Source: Erigeron canadensis (lineage: Eukaryota; Streptophyta; Magnoliopsida; Asterales; Asteraceae). Taken from it: a stretch of DNA of 64,000 nucleotides. The translations under genes and the position numbers were made by a program. This document shows positions 48,545 to 60,206 of this stretch, piece after piece. The notes below the pieces were generated by a model. That model ran no database searches and had not been told where the DNA came from. It worked only from the letters and a program-made list of their open reading frames with translations. The stretch covers positions 35,136,645-35,200,644 of the forward strand of contig NC_057763.1 in assembly GCF_010389155.1 (NCBI RefSeq). The letters are read 5' to 3'. Position 1 is the first letter of the stretch; each line of letters starts with the position of its first letter.

Positions 48545-51500
48545 GTAAACTTTACAACTTCTGGCTTCATTTACCCATTCTGGTATGATGCATACAACTA
48601 TCTTGGAACAATATTTTGTATATCTTGTTGTGGTCCCCGTCACAGGGTCTTCGTAACTTCAAACTTGGTGTCACCTTTTGCTGTGTAGTTTTTTAGGTTG
48701 TGTTTTTTGTTTGAATCTATCCCTAGTTGTTATTAGTAGGTGGTTATGATTCTTATCTTTGGCGATATATATCTTGGATTTTAAACTTCTATTGAATGTT
48801 CCTTCAATCAGGAGAGAATTCTCATTTCTGCTCTATTGGTTTCTTGCTTATTTGCCCTTACTAAATATTTGTCTACCAGACTTGTTTATTTCTTTTAGCT
48901 GCTTCCTTGATTTTTGGATGCATACAAATTAATTTACTGGAATCTGGAATTTATTTGAATAGTTGGTGAAATTATATGTTAATCACTTCTGGAATCTCCT
49001 TATCTGGGCATGGGACAAAAAAGTTAGGAAAATCTTTAGACAAGATGGCACACCGTCTTTTCTGTCGCACAGAATAAACTGTGTTACTACCAAGTTGGTT
49101 GTATATTTTGTTAGTTACAGTAGTGAAATGATCAATTATGGAAGTAGACAAAGATATACACCATTGGAATGATATAGATCTCTCAAGTTCTTGGACCCAT
49201 ATGCAAGCAAACAAGATTTTATTCTAGGTACCAATGGACCCAATGATTATGTTTCTACCATCATGCACATGCATTAGTAAAAATAATATTGTGAAGTTTT
49301 TGTGCCTACAACTTTTGCTACTCAATAAGATGCTTTTCAAGTTTGTATAGGCCTGCTCTGTAGATATGTGTGATAATGACAAATGTAGGCATCTTATTGG
49401 GCAGCACAATTCGTACGCTCAAAAAGCAGGCACAAATAGCTTTGCTCGTCATTTAGAGATGCCGGCATCATATAGAGATGGCGGCGATCTACTACTGTAT
49501 TATGGATGATGGGATGATCATTTTTGTTTTCTAAAGTAAGTTTGATTATTCCTTCATTCTAGTCTAGAAGTACATAATGGTTCCAAGAACATGATTATTG
49601 ATTTTAACTTTTTGGGTTCCTTTGTCTTTTTTATATGGTACTTGATTTCCTGTATACAAGTCCAGCAGTAGAAATAAAATTCTTGAATGTATAGGACAGA
49701 TTGTATAAGTTTTAAAGTAGAATTAAAATAGTACAGTAGTGTTTTAAAACTCAGGTATAAAGAAATGGGTTAAATGTGATTGGGTGAACTTTAAAGTATA
49801 GGAAGGTGGGTTTGACACATATCTAATACAGTATATTTTTCAATTGGCTTGCCATGTTTTGGGAAGGAATATCACAGCTGTAGACAATTTTGTTTGAAAG
49901 TCAGTTTTGGAATGTTATGTTTGTGTGAATCTTGATGAGGATATTGCCCCCCATGTGCTCAGTTTTATTGACATCTCATGAGATCAATTGAGGACTTCCC
50001 ATAGTCACACAAATGTTCATTGCTTCACCTTGCATGGGTTACGCCCGTGCAACCCTTTAGATCGGATAAGAGCAACTCCCGTACCGTATTCATCTGTTTA
50101 CAACACATAACCCATATAATTTTTATATTTTTTTATAAAAAAGTTATTAATATTTTTTATTGGAATGGGGAAAATAATGATTTTCAAAGTTTTCACCATT
50201 GTTTGGTTTTCAGGTTAACCACTTAACCCTACCCTATCATACATATATATGTTTTCCAAAGTACGGGGAAAAAACTTCAATGGCATAAGTCTTGTTTATG
50301 TATTATGTTTCAATGGTTTCAGAGGATGTTTTAAGCTAGTTGATATAACAATGTAACATGTGTTTGTATTTACGAAAAAGAACAATTATATCTTCTCTTC
50401 GTCTCCCCAGATTGAGTGCAATAACATATACACCCGTCCAAACTTTCTCAATGACTCAATTCATTATACTGTCATGATGAAGTCACTACACAATCAATAC
50501 TGATGAGTGAATGAGTCATATATTTGAGTGAAGTAATTTGTAATTAAGCTAGGTGGAATAGAATATGAGTTATCTATCATTTTGCCTTTTAAAAAAAATA
50601 TTTAAACTACCTAAATTACCATTTTTCTTTATTCACTAATTTAAATAATTCTACCTAATATACCTATAATACCCTTAAATCTCAATCACTTATTTTTCTC
50701 TCTTTTCTCAAATCTCAACCACTTATTTTTTTTAACTCTCCATAAATCATTTTATTTCTCTAATTCATTCAAAAAATTTTATCTCAAAACCGTATATCGA
50801 TAAATTATAAAAATTGTATGGGTGTTATTAAATTTCATGCTCTTTCATATTTTATCTCTAATTCATTCGATATATTTTTGACGAATTTTTAAATCCGAGG
50901 GTGAAGCCCATACGGGTAAAACATTTGCTATCATATTCTATGACTTATCATCTTCTATGACATATCACCCCACCATTTCACCGCCGCAATGTACATGCAC
51001 TTTCTCTCATAAATAAATAAATGTGAAATAATATGTGCAATACTTATTTTTTTTTTCTTCAAAAAGAAATTACACGCAAGTACGCAACTTTAAGTATAAG
51101 TTTATGAAACTCGGGCCAAAATGGTGGTATTTAAGCCCAGTATTTCGTTCGTACAATGCGGCCTGCTAACTTTATGATTGATAGATTATGGGCTTTTTAA
51201 CTTTATTGGATCATCAAAACGTTTTATTCATCTAAAGTTAAAGATCACCGTCGCGGCGTCACCCCATTGTTTTCACATATCTCATTAGTCAATTCAATGA
51301 TCGAATTCTTGATGTCAAATGATAGAAATTGCGAAAATTTGTGGTTAGAGTTAGGCTGTAAACGAAATTAACATTTTAATGAACATGGTGTGAAACGTTT
51401 GACAAAAACTTCCTTCATGATTTAGTTAAATGAACGAAAATGAATAAAAAATTTTATGCGTTTAGTTAAATTAACAAACATGAACATAACTTTTATTATT

Positions 51501-51819
51501 TCGTTTATGTTTATGAAACGTTCAATTATATGTTCATGGATATTTGTTTATTTATGTTCGTTTTTTATATGATCATTCATTTATGTTTTCTTTACATTCA
51601 TATGTTGTATATAGTTTTAATTATAAAATTGTACTTTACATCTATATCTATATATTTTATAAAAAAATAACTTTTTTACATTCATAACTTTTTTACAAAC
51701 ATTCAAGGAGAGTGTTGTAGATATTTATACTTTTATAGATAATTAAGGATAAGGATGGATGTTTATAAAGATTTATTTCTTATTAAATTTTTATTTACTT
51801 CGAACGTACTATATTTATA
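48545..51819. other. MCTP 3' UTR and AT-rich spacer
   Basis: The 3' UTR probably covers the first 250-300 bases. Beyond it no gene is recognised. GCATGGGTTACGCCCGTGCA at about 50032 is a Helitron-like hairpin, but no proper CTAG end follows. A pyrimidine-rich, decayed repeat lies at about 50570-50930. Confidence 0.5.
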
Positions 51820-52968
51820 TCTATATTCTTTTATAATAATGCAAAGTGGATTTAAGTAATTTAATATTTTTTTAATAATCTCATATTACCCTTATAATAT
51901 AATATACGAGTAATATGATATTATATTATAAAGCAAATATCATTTGTTTAACATTTTAAGTTTTTACATTTCATCAAAATCAAATTAAATCAAAAACCTA
52001 CACTACTCGCCGACGTCACCGCCACCACCAACACCGTCATCACATCGCCATCGCCATCTCCACCACCGGCGCAATGCACAAATATGTTTTAATACAGTAT
52101 AGAAGTAAAGTACAATTTAGAATTAAAACTATATATGAATGTTAATACACTGCATGTATTATCATCAATTAAAAGTATTCAAATACTAGAATCTTGATAA
52201 TATGATGAAGCCCTTCGGGGAGCAATTGGACTACAAATGGAACCAGTTGCTAAATTCTTGTCATATAAAGTTGCACAAAGCTCATGGTTAGTTAATGGAG
52301 CGGTTTTCAAGTATGTTGTCTTGGGATGGACCTACATTTAATTTGGATCTGTTTTCATGGTTAGGTAATGGAGGCGTTTCAATTAACATGTAAAATATAT
52401 TAGAAAGGTAATTATAACCAAACCTTGCAAACATCGTCCCATTTTTTAGCTGTTAAGTTAAACATATTTGTATGAGGGTTGTAAATGTTTCCCTTTTTTT
52501 GTCTCAAATATAACAAAGTGTGATACTTACCTTTGATGTAATCATACTTATTTTTCAGTTGTTTTTGGTTAGCCACTATACCATATGTTTATTGAGTTTT
52601 TTCCCCCAAGATAGTCCAAGTCTCCCTCTGTAAGCTTACTCCCATGTAACCCAACCTATCGGTTTTTTCTCTAAATGTTTCTAAAATCAATTTCTCTTGC
52701 TCATTCTTAAGTTTTAGCTAACTCTTGTCACCCATGCCTAATAAAGTATCAAAAATAACATTTATAAACCTACAAATTCCCATCAGACTACTAGCACATT
52801 ATAAATCAAATACAACCAATTATGTTGCCATCATGATAGTAAGCATTGACAACAATACTCCACTCAAAACAAATATATGAATTGCTACTTAAAAACACAA
52901 ATACAAATTATTATATATACTTAAAAGCATGAATCGGTTTGCGTGCGTCACACAATTTCAACACTTTT

Positions 52969-53094
52969 AGTCCTTATCGTTAAATTTGTTGCACCAATGG
53001 TCCTCATCAGCTAACGGCTGTTAATTTTTTCCTGCAATTATAGTCCGTGTCGTTAAATTTGTTACAACAATGGTCCCTATCAGCTAACTTTAGG
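52969..53094 (+). repeat. Two-copy direct repeat, about 73-bp period
   Basis: TCGTTAAATTTGTTGCACCA followed by ATGGTCCTCATCAGCTAAC at about 52978 recurs as TCGTTAAATTTGTTACAACA plus ATGGTCCCTATCAGCTAAC at about 53051, inside the Helitron. Confidence 0.75.
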
Positions 53095-53109
53095 TTTCTT
53101 AATATTTGC

Positions 53110-53740
53110 CACATAACTTTAACCTTTTAACTTTTGTCACATAACTTTAATTTCTTTTACTTTTAGCACAAAAGTTTGCTTTTATTTAGTTTTTAAACAT
53201 ATGTTTTTCTAACTTTTGCCACGAAAGTTTCATTTTTTTACTTTTTATGACGGAAACTTTTAACTTTATTTCACTTAATATTAATTTCTTTTACTTTTGG
53301 CACGAAAGCTTTGTTTTATTTAGTTTTTAAACTTTTATTTTTCTAATTTTTTCCACGAAAATTCATTCTTTTTACATTTTATTACAGAAACTTTTAAACT
53401 TTTACTTTTTGTCACATAGCTTTTATTTCTTTTATTTCTTGCACGAAAATTTTGTGTTATTTACTTTTTATACATTTGTTTTTCTAACTTTTGTCACGAA
53501 AGTTTCATTCTCTTTACTTTTTATCACATAAATTTACGAAGTTTTCGTCATTTTACTTTTTGCCACATCACTTTTATTTTTTCTACTTTTCACAAAAAGT
53601 TTTGTTCTATTTACTTTTTATACTTTTATTTTTTCAACTTTAGCCACCAACGTTTCATTTTTCTTTACTTTTTATCACAAAACTTTTTACTTTTTAACTT
53701 TTGCCACGAAAATTTCATTTTATATAATTTTTCACATGTT
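53110..53740 (+). repeat. Degenerate minisatellite, about four 134-151-bp units
   Basis: Units start at CACATAACTTTAATTTCTTT (about 53138) and recur near 53272, 53413 and 53564. Each carries TTTTGCCACGAAAGTTTCATT-type words (two variants per unit) and TTTACTTTTTATCAC. Units are poorly conserved and T-rich. They lie just before the Helitron 3' hairpin. Confidence 0.65.
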
Positions 53741-54295
53741 TACATGTCATGTAATGTCTCCCGGGCAACGCCCGGGGACAAAAAACTAGTTGATAACTAA
53801 ATTAAAAATGATATTATATCAATGCAATGTGCATAAACATTTTCTACAAATGATTTTATGAGTCCACAAATCAAATAATTAACAATTTCATAAAAGTAAT
53901 AAGTAGTTTTAAAAATAATGAATTAACGAACCTAATTCGAGAAAATAGATCTTCATGAAGATGGTATTTGCTTAGAAAAAACAAACACAAATGACTATGG
54001 CTTGAGAAATATTGTTGAAGCTAGTGTTTAAAAGAATAGATTTGGTTGGATGAAGAGAGATTTGAGAAGGGAAGACGGCAGATGCTTCTTTTTTTAGGGC
54101 TAAGATATTTTTAGAGGTAAAATTATGTCCGGGTTTTTTTAAAGATAAATTTATCATCTAGATAGAAAATAAAAAACAAATACTTCTTCTGAAATCTGAT
54201 CGAAAAAGATTTAAGAGCCCACAATGTATCCAACTAATCTTACATAATCTTTTTGGCTTATTTTATAACTCTAAGTTTATTTGTCAATTTTATAA

Positions 54296-54652
54296 CTCTT
54301 AGGGTTATTAGGGATATGTACGATAGGGCGAGGACCGGTGTTCGAACCCCTGTGGGGAACACGGAACTTTTCTCGGTAGATATGGGCATACACCAGGGTT
54401 CGGCGCTTAGCCCATACCTTTTCACGTTGATCCTAGACGAACTGTCCAGGGGCCTACAGGAGGAACTACCGTGGTGTATGATTTTTGCCGATGACATTGC
54501 GCTGATAGCGAGATCGACGGAGGAAGTAAACCAGAGGCTAGAGAAATGGAAAAAAGCCCTTGAAGACCATGGTTTGAGCCGAGAGAAGACAGAATACCTT
54601 AGATGTGACTTCGATAACCAGGAGATAAGACAAAAATGGGGATGGGGTTATT
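54296..54652 (+). pseudogene. RTE LINE reverse transcriptase fragment
   Basis: Reads RVIRDMYDRARTGVRTPVGN, then VDMGIHQGSALSPYLFTLIL and WCMIFADDIALIARS, which holds the catalytic FADD motif. The frame is lost near 54600 (KTEYLRCDF), after which the true frame continues in the next piece. The N-terminal endonuclease and the first palm motif are missing by truncation. Confidence 0.85.
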
Positions 54653-54670
54653 AGCATTAGGGGCCGCATA

Positions 54671-55246
54671 TTGCGTCCGAATGAGTCTTTTAGATATCTG
54701 GGATCAGTGATACACAAATCGGGTAGGATAGACGAAGACGTGACACATCGAATCCAAGCCGGATGGATGAAGTGGAGAGCAGCTACGGGAGTCATGTGCG
54801 ACAAGAGGATCCCGCTAAAGCTGAAAGGGAAGTTCTATAGAGTGGCTATTAGACCGGCTATGCTATACGGGTCAGAATGTTGGGCGATGACGAAAGCCCA
54901 AGCGGCTCGAGTAGAGGTGGCTGAGATGAGGATGTTAAGGTGGACTTGCGGGAAGACCTTAGCAGACAGGATCCCGACGGGAGTTTTTAGAGCAGAACTT
55001 GAAGTAGGGACCATCATTAACAAGCTAAGGGAAGAGCGCTTGAGATGGTTTGGCCATGTTAGGAGAAGGGATGAAACTGCACCACTAAGGAGAGCGGAGT
55101 CTATTCACGTAGACGACATACGAAGAAGGGGACGACCAAAGATGAGGTGGGAGGATCGATTAGCGAAGGATCTAATTGAACTTGGCCTGTCGGAGGACAT
55201 GACGTCGGATAGGACGACATGGAGAACTAGGATTAGAGTAGAATAG
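54671..55246 (+). pseudogene. RTE LINE C-terminal region
   Basis: Reads FRYLGSVIHKSGRIDEDVTH, KRIPLKLKGKFYRVAIRPAM, LYGSECWAMTK and RWFGHVRRRDETAPLRRAE, then the GRPKMRWEDRL end. This is the standard thumb and C-terminal region of plant RTE ORFs. It is open to its own stop but separated from the palm by a frameshift near 54600-54660. Confidence 0.85.
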
Positions 55247-56313
55247 TAGGTTAGGGTAGGACTTTTGGGCGACCTAAATAGTCTTCTTTTCCCATATTGC
55301 CTTGCTAAAGGAGGTTTGTGAGGGTTTGGCCTAGAGAAGTGGCTTAGCTACGCTACATAGGACTTTGACGGGACAGGAAGAGTGGTAGGTAGATGGAGGT
55401 GGAAGTACGGAATTCCGAATGCGTTAGAGGAGCTTCCAGGTAGAGGTAGTGGAATGCGAGAGTAAGGCATATGGGTTTTAGATTAAGTAGATCTAAACCG
55501 AGGGGGGAGGTTACTCTTATGTTTGTTTCCCCCAAGATGGCTGTCGAAGGACATGACCAATGAGAGTTTATCTAGAAGACTAGGGGTTTAGGACTAGTTT
55601 ATTGGTTTAGAAGAGCAGGTGAGAGGATTAGGATTAGGATAACTAGGTGGCCTATGGTCCTTTTTTCTATAGGTTGTTTAGAAGTAGTTACTGCCTTGGC
55701 TCAATCGAGATATTTTCAGGTTTTGTCATTTCTTATTTATTTATTTGTATGTTTGTCTTGTTTCCCACAACTTGTTCGAGCTACGTATTAGTTTGCTACT
55801 TTTATGTTGTTTAATATGCCAAATATGGTTGCTTTCGTATTTGTATTTGTATTGTCAAACATTTTTTCTAAGATATCGGTAGGACGCATGAGTGCTAAAC
55901 GTTCGACCCGCATAGTAGCCGGACCCAGTAGACAGGTATTTCTTCTTTTCAGATTCTCGGCATACAGGTATGATTTTTTAAACATTTCTCATTTTCCGTC
56001 TTGCACTCCTTTGTGGCCGGAGGTCCCTATGGAAGCAGTCTCTCTACCTTTGTGTAGAGGTAAGACTGTCTACAGCTTACTTCCTCTATACCCCGCGCAG
56101 GGATTGGGTTGTACAAAATAAGTCAAAAAAATTTGGGCTCATCCATAACAAAGTAACTTACCCAATCGGGATTAAGCAATAAGCACTTTAATAATAAAGG
56201 TAAGCCCGACTGCCCGAGACACCTAGCAAGCAATAAGCCATCAAGGAAGCGATACAAAACAGCTAAAAACAAACGACCTCTTCAGAAAAAATATTAAGCA
56301 ATGTTAGGGTTTC

Positions 56314-58291
56314 AGTCAGCTCAACCCATCGTCTCTCACTCCTTCCGTCGTTGTCCCCGCCGGCAACCACCTATCCATCCGGTATTACACATACACTCAC
56401 ACAACATGTCAATATGTATATTCTTTTATGTGAAATTTAAGTAATTATACTGTATTTTTTTAATATTTGGTAAGGTATAAGCTTAGAATTAAAAATGATA
56501 AAATAGTTACAAATTCAGTTGTTTTAGCTCAGAGTTTATGTACTGTAATGTGGCTAGGCAAATGGGCAGAAATAAGGAATATGTAGATGATGTTAGTATT
56601 TAAACAAACCAAGTGGCCACCAGTCGCCGAGGGATCCTGGGTTCGAGTTTACTTGAGATAATCAGGGGATTATTAAGTGGTTGAGGTTCACTTAGACACC
56701 AGGATTAGTGGGTAACAAATGGTAAATGGGATCAGGGAGTTCCCATCCAATTACCCTTTTTAGTATTAAAACAACCCACTAATAGAATTACTAGAGAGCA
56801 GGGGATTAAGCCGGCCGTTTGGCTTATTTGGATTGGATGTTTGTCCTGATTGCCACTATACCGTTTGTTGTAACAGCCCTCTGATAAGACCGTGATATGG
56901 TATTATGAAAGTTGGTTGTCGGATAATAAGTTCACTGATGTTGATGAGATGGTATCATGGGTGTTGGTCAGATGCGCTTTTTTGATTCAAATATGAAAGA
57001 CTTTAATCAATGTGAGTGTTAGTATCTGTTTAGATCTTTGTCATTAATGATATGAAAGTACTATGTGTTTGAAATCTCTAATTTATTGCTTGTTGATGTT
57101 ATTGGTTGTCAGACTACCAAGCAAACGAGATGTACTGCTGAAAAGAATGGTAGATTGAGACAGGGAGTTTGTGTGCACCCCAAGATCTTAAGTTCGGAAA
57201 ACGATGGTAAATGCAAAACGAGGTTGTATGGTGCCATTGATGCTTTGAAATTGGCTTCCTATAAAATGTAAGGATGTAAAAGCTTTCTGTCAAAAGGAAA
57301 TAAGATATGTGTTCTAATTAAGAAGTTTAATGATGTGGTGATGTATTTATTATACCGTATTGTTCCCTATTAGTTCATTAAGCTTCCATAGTATACATTC
57401 TTACTAAACTTTCAACCATCAAATATGCATACTGATGATTAATGCAACTTCCGTGCTATAAAATTAATATCCATTCTTAGTAATAACTATGGTAATTAAC
57501 ATGCTAAACGGTATTGTTACTCATGTGGTCAACTTACAATGTAATTTATTCATATGGTTTCCGTAATCTATTATGAAAGTTAATTCAGACACTATGTATG
57601 CACTATTCATCTGTCGCTGCTTACCTATTTTGTAGACTTATAGTTACATTTTTTAACAAGCGAAGTACTTTTGTATATTAAACAATCAAATTTTGGTACA
57701 ATATCACCACCCAATCCCGCTAGACTGCAGGCAAAATCATTTCTTTTGTCTCTGCACTTATTCTTTATACCTCTTTCTTTTCAGCTAAAGTGGAGGCGTT
57801 TAGTTGGTTATATGAAAACAATTCAGCAGGACATCACAGGAAATGCATGGTACTTTTATCGACTGGCTTGTGGAGGTTAGTTTATGAGTATGATATTGAT
57901 TCAGATTTTTCCACTTTCTACAGTTATCAGATTCACTAGCCATTATCTTTATTTATTTTTTTGAAACAGTTATTGTTTTGCATATTTGTTTTTGTTGGAG
58001 TGTTGCTGGTCTCGTGTTTATATTTTTTTTACTTCTGATCTGAAAAATGTGAATTTTGGAGGATGCATAATAAGTAAATAAGAAATGGAAAAAAACAGTA
58101 ATTGGTAAGTGAAAGAGAGTTATAAGCAGAACCACATTACACAATTGTCATTAAGCTTCTTTTTGCAGGCTTCAAATCATATAATGAAATAGTAAACTTT
58201 AGCCTTTTCATTTCGTTGACTCTAGTTTGTGTTCAAAACGTAGTTTTATCCGAGTCCCCAATAGTGACACAAATGAGATGGAACTTTATCA
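56314..58291 (+). CDS. Unrecognised possible multi-exon gene or gene fragment
   Basis: Three or four stretches look exon-like, but I do not recognise the product. At 56314 an ATG opens MLGFQSAQPIVSHSFRRCPR up to a GGTATT donor at about 56393. After GTTGTCAG, 57114-57268 reads TTKQTRCTAEKNGRLRQGVC, then KCKTRLYGAIDALKLASYK, to an AT|GTAAGG donor. After TTTTCAG, 57786-57873 reads LKWRRLVGYMKTIQQDITGN then AWYFYRLACGG. After TTGCAG at about 58169 comes GFKSYNEIVNFSLFISLTL with a stop near 58299. The join between the second and third stretches does not keep frame (it makes a stop), so the model is incomplete, pseudogenised or wrong. Residue composition is protein-like and unlike the flanks. Confidence 0.35.
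56610..56760 (+). repeat. Possible tRNA-type SINE
   Basis: CAAGTGGCCACCAGTCGCC followed about 20 bases later by GGTTCGAGTT at 56640 resembles Pol III A and B boxes. The body (CAGGGGATTATTAAGTGGTT and so on) ends in AATTACCCTTTTT. No TSD confirmed. Confidence 0.45.
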
Positions 58292-58589
58292 TAAAATGAT
58301 TTTGAAACAACGAGGGATTTCCATCGTGATCTATCCGTGGGGAACTTTTTTTAAAAAGCGTGCCTCAGGCGCACTTAAGCGCTAGGTGCAAGTCTTACAG
58401 CTTTTTGGTACCCAATGTGCAGGGTATAAAGCAATCGATTTTTGGGCTTTTTTGCACTTTTGGTAAGCGCCAGGCGCTAAAAAGCGTAAGCTTTTTGTAC
58501 ACAACAAGATTTTTTTTCCTTGGTAAATTTTTTTCCCTACTTTTTTCTCAACATGATTGAGCTCTTCTTTCTTCTTCCTCAACGAAAAA

Positions 58590-58780
58590 AGCAGCATGGT
58601 TGGATCACACCCTGGCCTCTGGAGACAGAGGTCATGGGTTCAATCCTCATCCCATGCAAAGGTTGGAGGGCCTTTTCTACTATTTAGGTAAAAAATGGAA
58701 GCCGCCTCTCTACTTAGGTAGAGGTAAGGTCTGTCTACATCTTAACCTCCCCCATACACCGTCGAGGTATTGGGGCTCAA
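58590..58780 (+). mobile_element. tRNA-derived SINE with RTE-like tail
   Basis: The head has an A-box-like GCATGGTTGGA and the B box GGTTCAATCC (58637-58646) within CAGAGGTCATGGGTTCAATC. The 3' part reads TCTACTTAGGTAGAGGTAAG, then GTCTGTCTACATCTTAACC, then CCCCATACACC. It matches the order of the LINE tail at 56021-56113, as expected for a SINE mobilised by an RTE LINE. Confidence 0.65.
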
Positions 58781-59160
58781 AACCCTCGGAAGGGGGCAGA
58801 GAGCAGTTTATTTTTCTTCTTCTTCAACGAGACCAACAATCTTTTGGGGGTTTCGTCTCAATCACCAAATTTTGATCACAAGTAACACAAAAGACTAAAA
58901 TACTCCTGACTTATTATTACTCCACCTATCTCTTTAAGCGATGTCCTAAAAATACCCTCAATGAAATAATTTACAAATTTTATCCCCCAACTTCTAAATA
59001 ACTACACAACCCCTTTTACATCAATTACCTTTACATCAATAACTATACAATCCCTTTTAGTTGTCGCCGCCACCATAGTCGCCATCGTCAGTCTTCGAAG
59101 TTACCACCACACCGCCGCTGCTTTGCGCGATTTTCCCCTTTGTGTATATATATATATATA

Positions 59161-59791
59161 CTAGGTTTTTTACCCGCATGATGTGCGGCTATTTAAAATA
59201 ACCTACGTAAAAAGAATAAAAATGAACATGAACTAATATATAATAATACATTAAAGCATATAAATTTTTTGAGAAATATAATGATGTATAAAGCACATAA
59301 AATTTAACAACCCAATTACTTTTCATATTGAAAGTCGAAAAGAATTTGAAGATGAAATCAAAAACCAACTTTTAAAAAAAATATGACAATGGTGTGATGT
59401 GTCGACACAATTATGTAATCTATATATGAAACTAATGTTGGTTTTTAGGAAACAAAATCAATTTTATTAATTTCATAATTTTATTTTTTACATACCAATA
59501 TATATTTAATATATTTTATTGCATAAATAAATAAATATTGTGGAAAATTATAGAGATGACACATATGATAAAATCCTATGTGGCAAATTTTAAAAATAGT
59601 TTTAAATTAAAAAGGGTTTTAAAAAGCTAGGATTCCTATTGTTTTAATATTTATATAGATAAATAAATATTGTGGAAAATTATAGAGATGACACATAGGA
59701 TAAAATCCTATGTGGCAAATTTTAAAAATAGTTTTAAATTAAAGAGGGTTTTAAAAGGCTAGGATTCCTATTGTTTTAATATTTATATAGA
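59161..59791 (-). mobile_element. Helitron, non-autonomous, minus strand, 631 bp
   Basis: On the minus strand the 5' end is TCTATATAAATATTAAAAC at 59791, preceded by A. The 3' end is the hairpin CCGCA CATCA TGCGG, then GTAAAAAAC and CTAG (59164-59161), followed by T. It has no coding capacity. The 5' terminal 132 bp is present twice in tandem. Confidence 0.75.
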
Positions 59792-59792
59792 T
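59529..59792 (-). repeat. Tandem duplication of the Helitron 5' terminus (2 x 132 bp)
   Basis: 59529-59660 and 59661-59792 align end to end with about four substitutions by eye. Both end (minus 5') with ATCTATATAAATATTAAAAC, so each has its own potential Helitron start. Confidence 0.9.
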
Positions 59793-59794
59793 AT

Positions 59795-59963
59795 AGGAAA
59801 CGGTTCATGTGAGAACCGATTGAATTGGAAGAACCATGTGAACTTTTAAATTATAACTTGATGTTCATATGTGATTTGTATATGAGAACAAATTAGTTCA
59901 CATATGAACAGATCAAATTGTACTTGTATCACCCATGTTCATATGTGAATAGTTCTCACATGA

Positions 59964-59967
<4 letters not shown>
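59795..59967. mobile_element. MITE with GGTTCATGTGAGAAC ends
   Basis: The left end GGTTCATGTGAGAACC and right end GTTCTCACATGAACC are inverted. The interior has further inverted TTCATATGTGAA words. The right side abuts a TA microsatellite. Confidence 0.65.

Positions 59968-60000
<33 letters not shown>
59968..60000. repeat. TA microsatellite
   Basis: About 16 TA units between two MITEs. Confidence 0.9.
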
Positions 60001-60002
<2 letters not shown>

Positions 60003-60190
60003 GAAAAGTGAATATAAGGTTGTCCGACATCTAAGCTTAGGTATGGAACCCCTCCCATACTAATTTTTTAATATTGTTTGAATTTTAAATAAATCACATG
60101 GCCCCCATGAATTTTATGGATTAAAAAAAATATATGTGAGTGTTCCACACCTAAGCTTAGGTACCTAACAACATTATATTCCCATCCCCC
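60001..60190. mobile_element. TA-anchored MITE, family B copy 1
   Basis: Starts GGGAAAAGTGAATATAAGGT and ends in a degraded inverted version (AACATTATATTCCCATCCCCC). CTAAGCTTAGGTA palindromes occur in both arms. Flanked on both sides by TA repeats. Confidence 0.7.
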
Positions 60191-60206
60191 TATATATATA
60201 TATATA

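Larger units (their letters stand above)
51820..53789 (+). mobile_element. Helitron, non-autonomous, plus strand
   Basis: The 3' end is diagnostic: hairpin CCCGGGC AAC GCCCGGG (53760-53776), then GACAAAAAA, then CTAG (53786-53789) and a flanking T. The proposed 5' end is TCTATATTCTTTTATAATA at 51820 preceded by A, as Helitrons insert between A and T. A similar TCTATATATTTTATAAAA at about 51650 is an alternative start. No Rep/helicase is encoded. The body contains a CCACCACC-type trinucleotide patch near 52018-52072 and tandem repeats before the hairpin. Confidence 0.65.
54296..56120 (+). mobile_element. 5'-truncated RTE-type LINE
   Basis: Begins abruptly inside the reverse transcriptase, as LINE copies do after incomplete reverse transcription, and continues through the C-terminal region and an untranslated tail to GATTGGGTTGTACAAAATAA. 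The tail (56021-56113) holds TGTAGAGGTAAGACTGTCTA followed by CAGCTTACTTCC, the end recognised by the LINE machinery and also found on the SINE at 58590. GC content is clearly above the flanks. Confidence 0.8.

Noticed and set aside
50030..50062. Helitron-like hairpin GCATGGGTTACGCCCGTGCA
   Set aside because: The following sequence is CCCTTTAGATC without a proper CTAG|T end and no 5' terminus was found; at most a decayed end.
50570..50930. Possible Helitron starting TCTATCATTTTGCC
   Set aside because: The presumed 3' side (GGGTGAAGCCC..) has no CTAG terminus and the body has no other support.
56631..56660. Genuine tRNA gene at the GGTTCGAGTT box
   Set aside because: No cloverleaf with paired acceptor and anticodon arms can be drawn; better explained as a SINE head.
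58382..58597. 71-codon Lys-rich frame on the minus strand
   Set aside because: Composition reflects poly-T and CTT runs; no homology sensed and it sits in repeat DNA.
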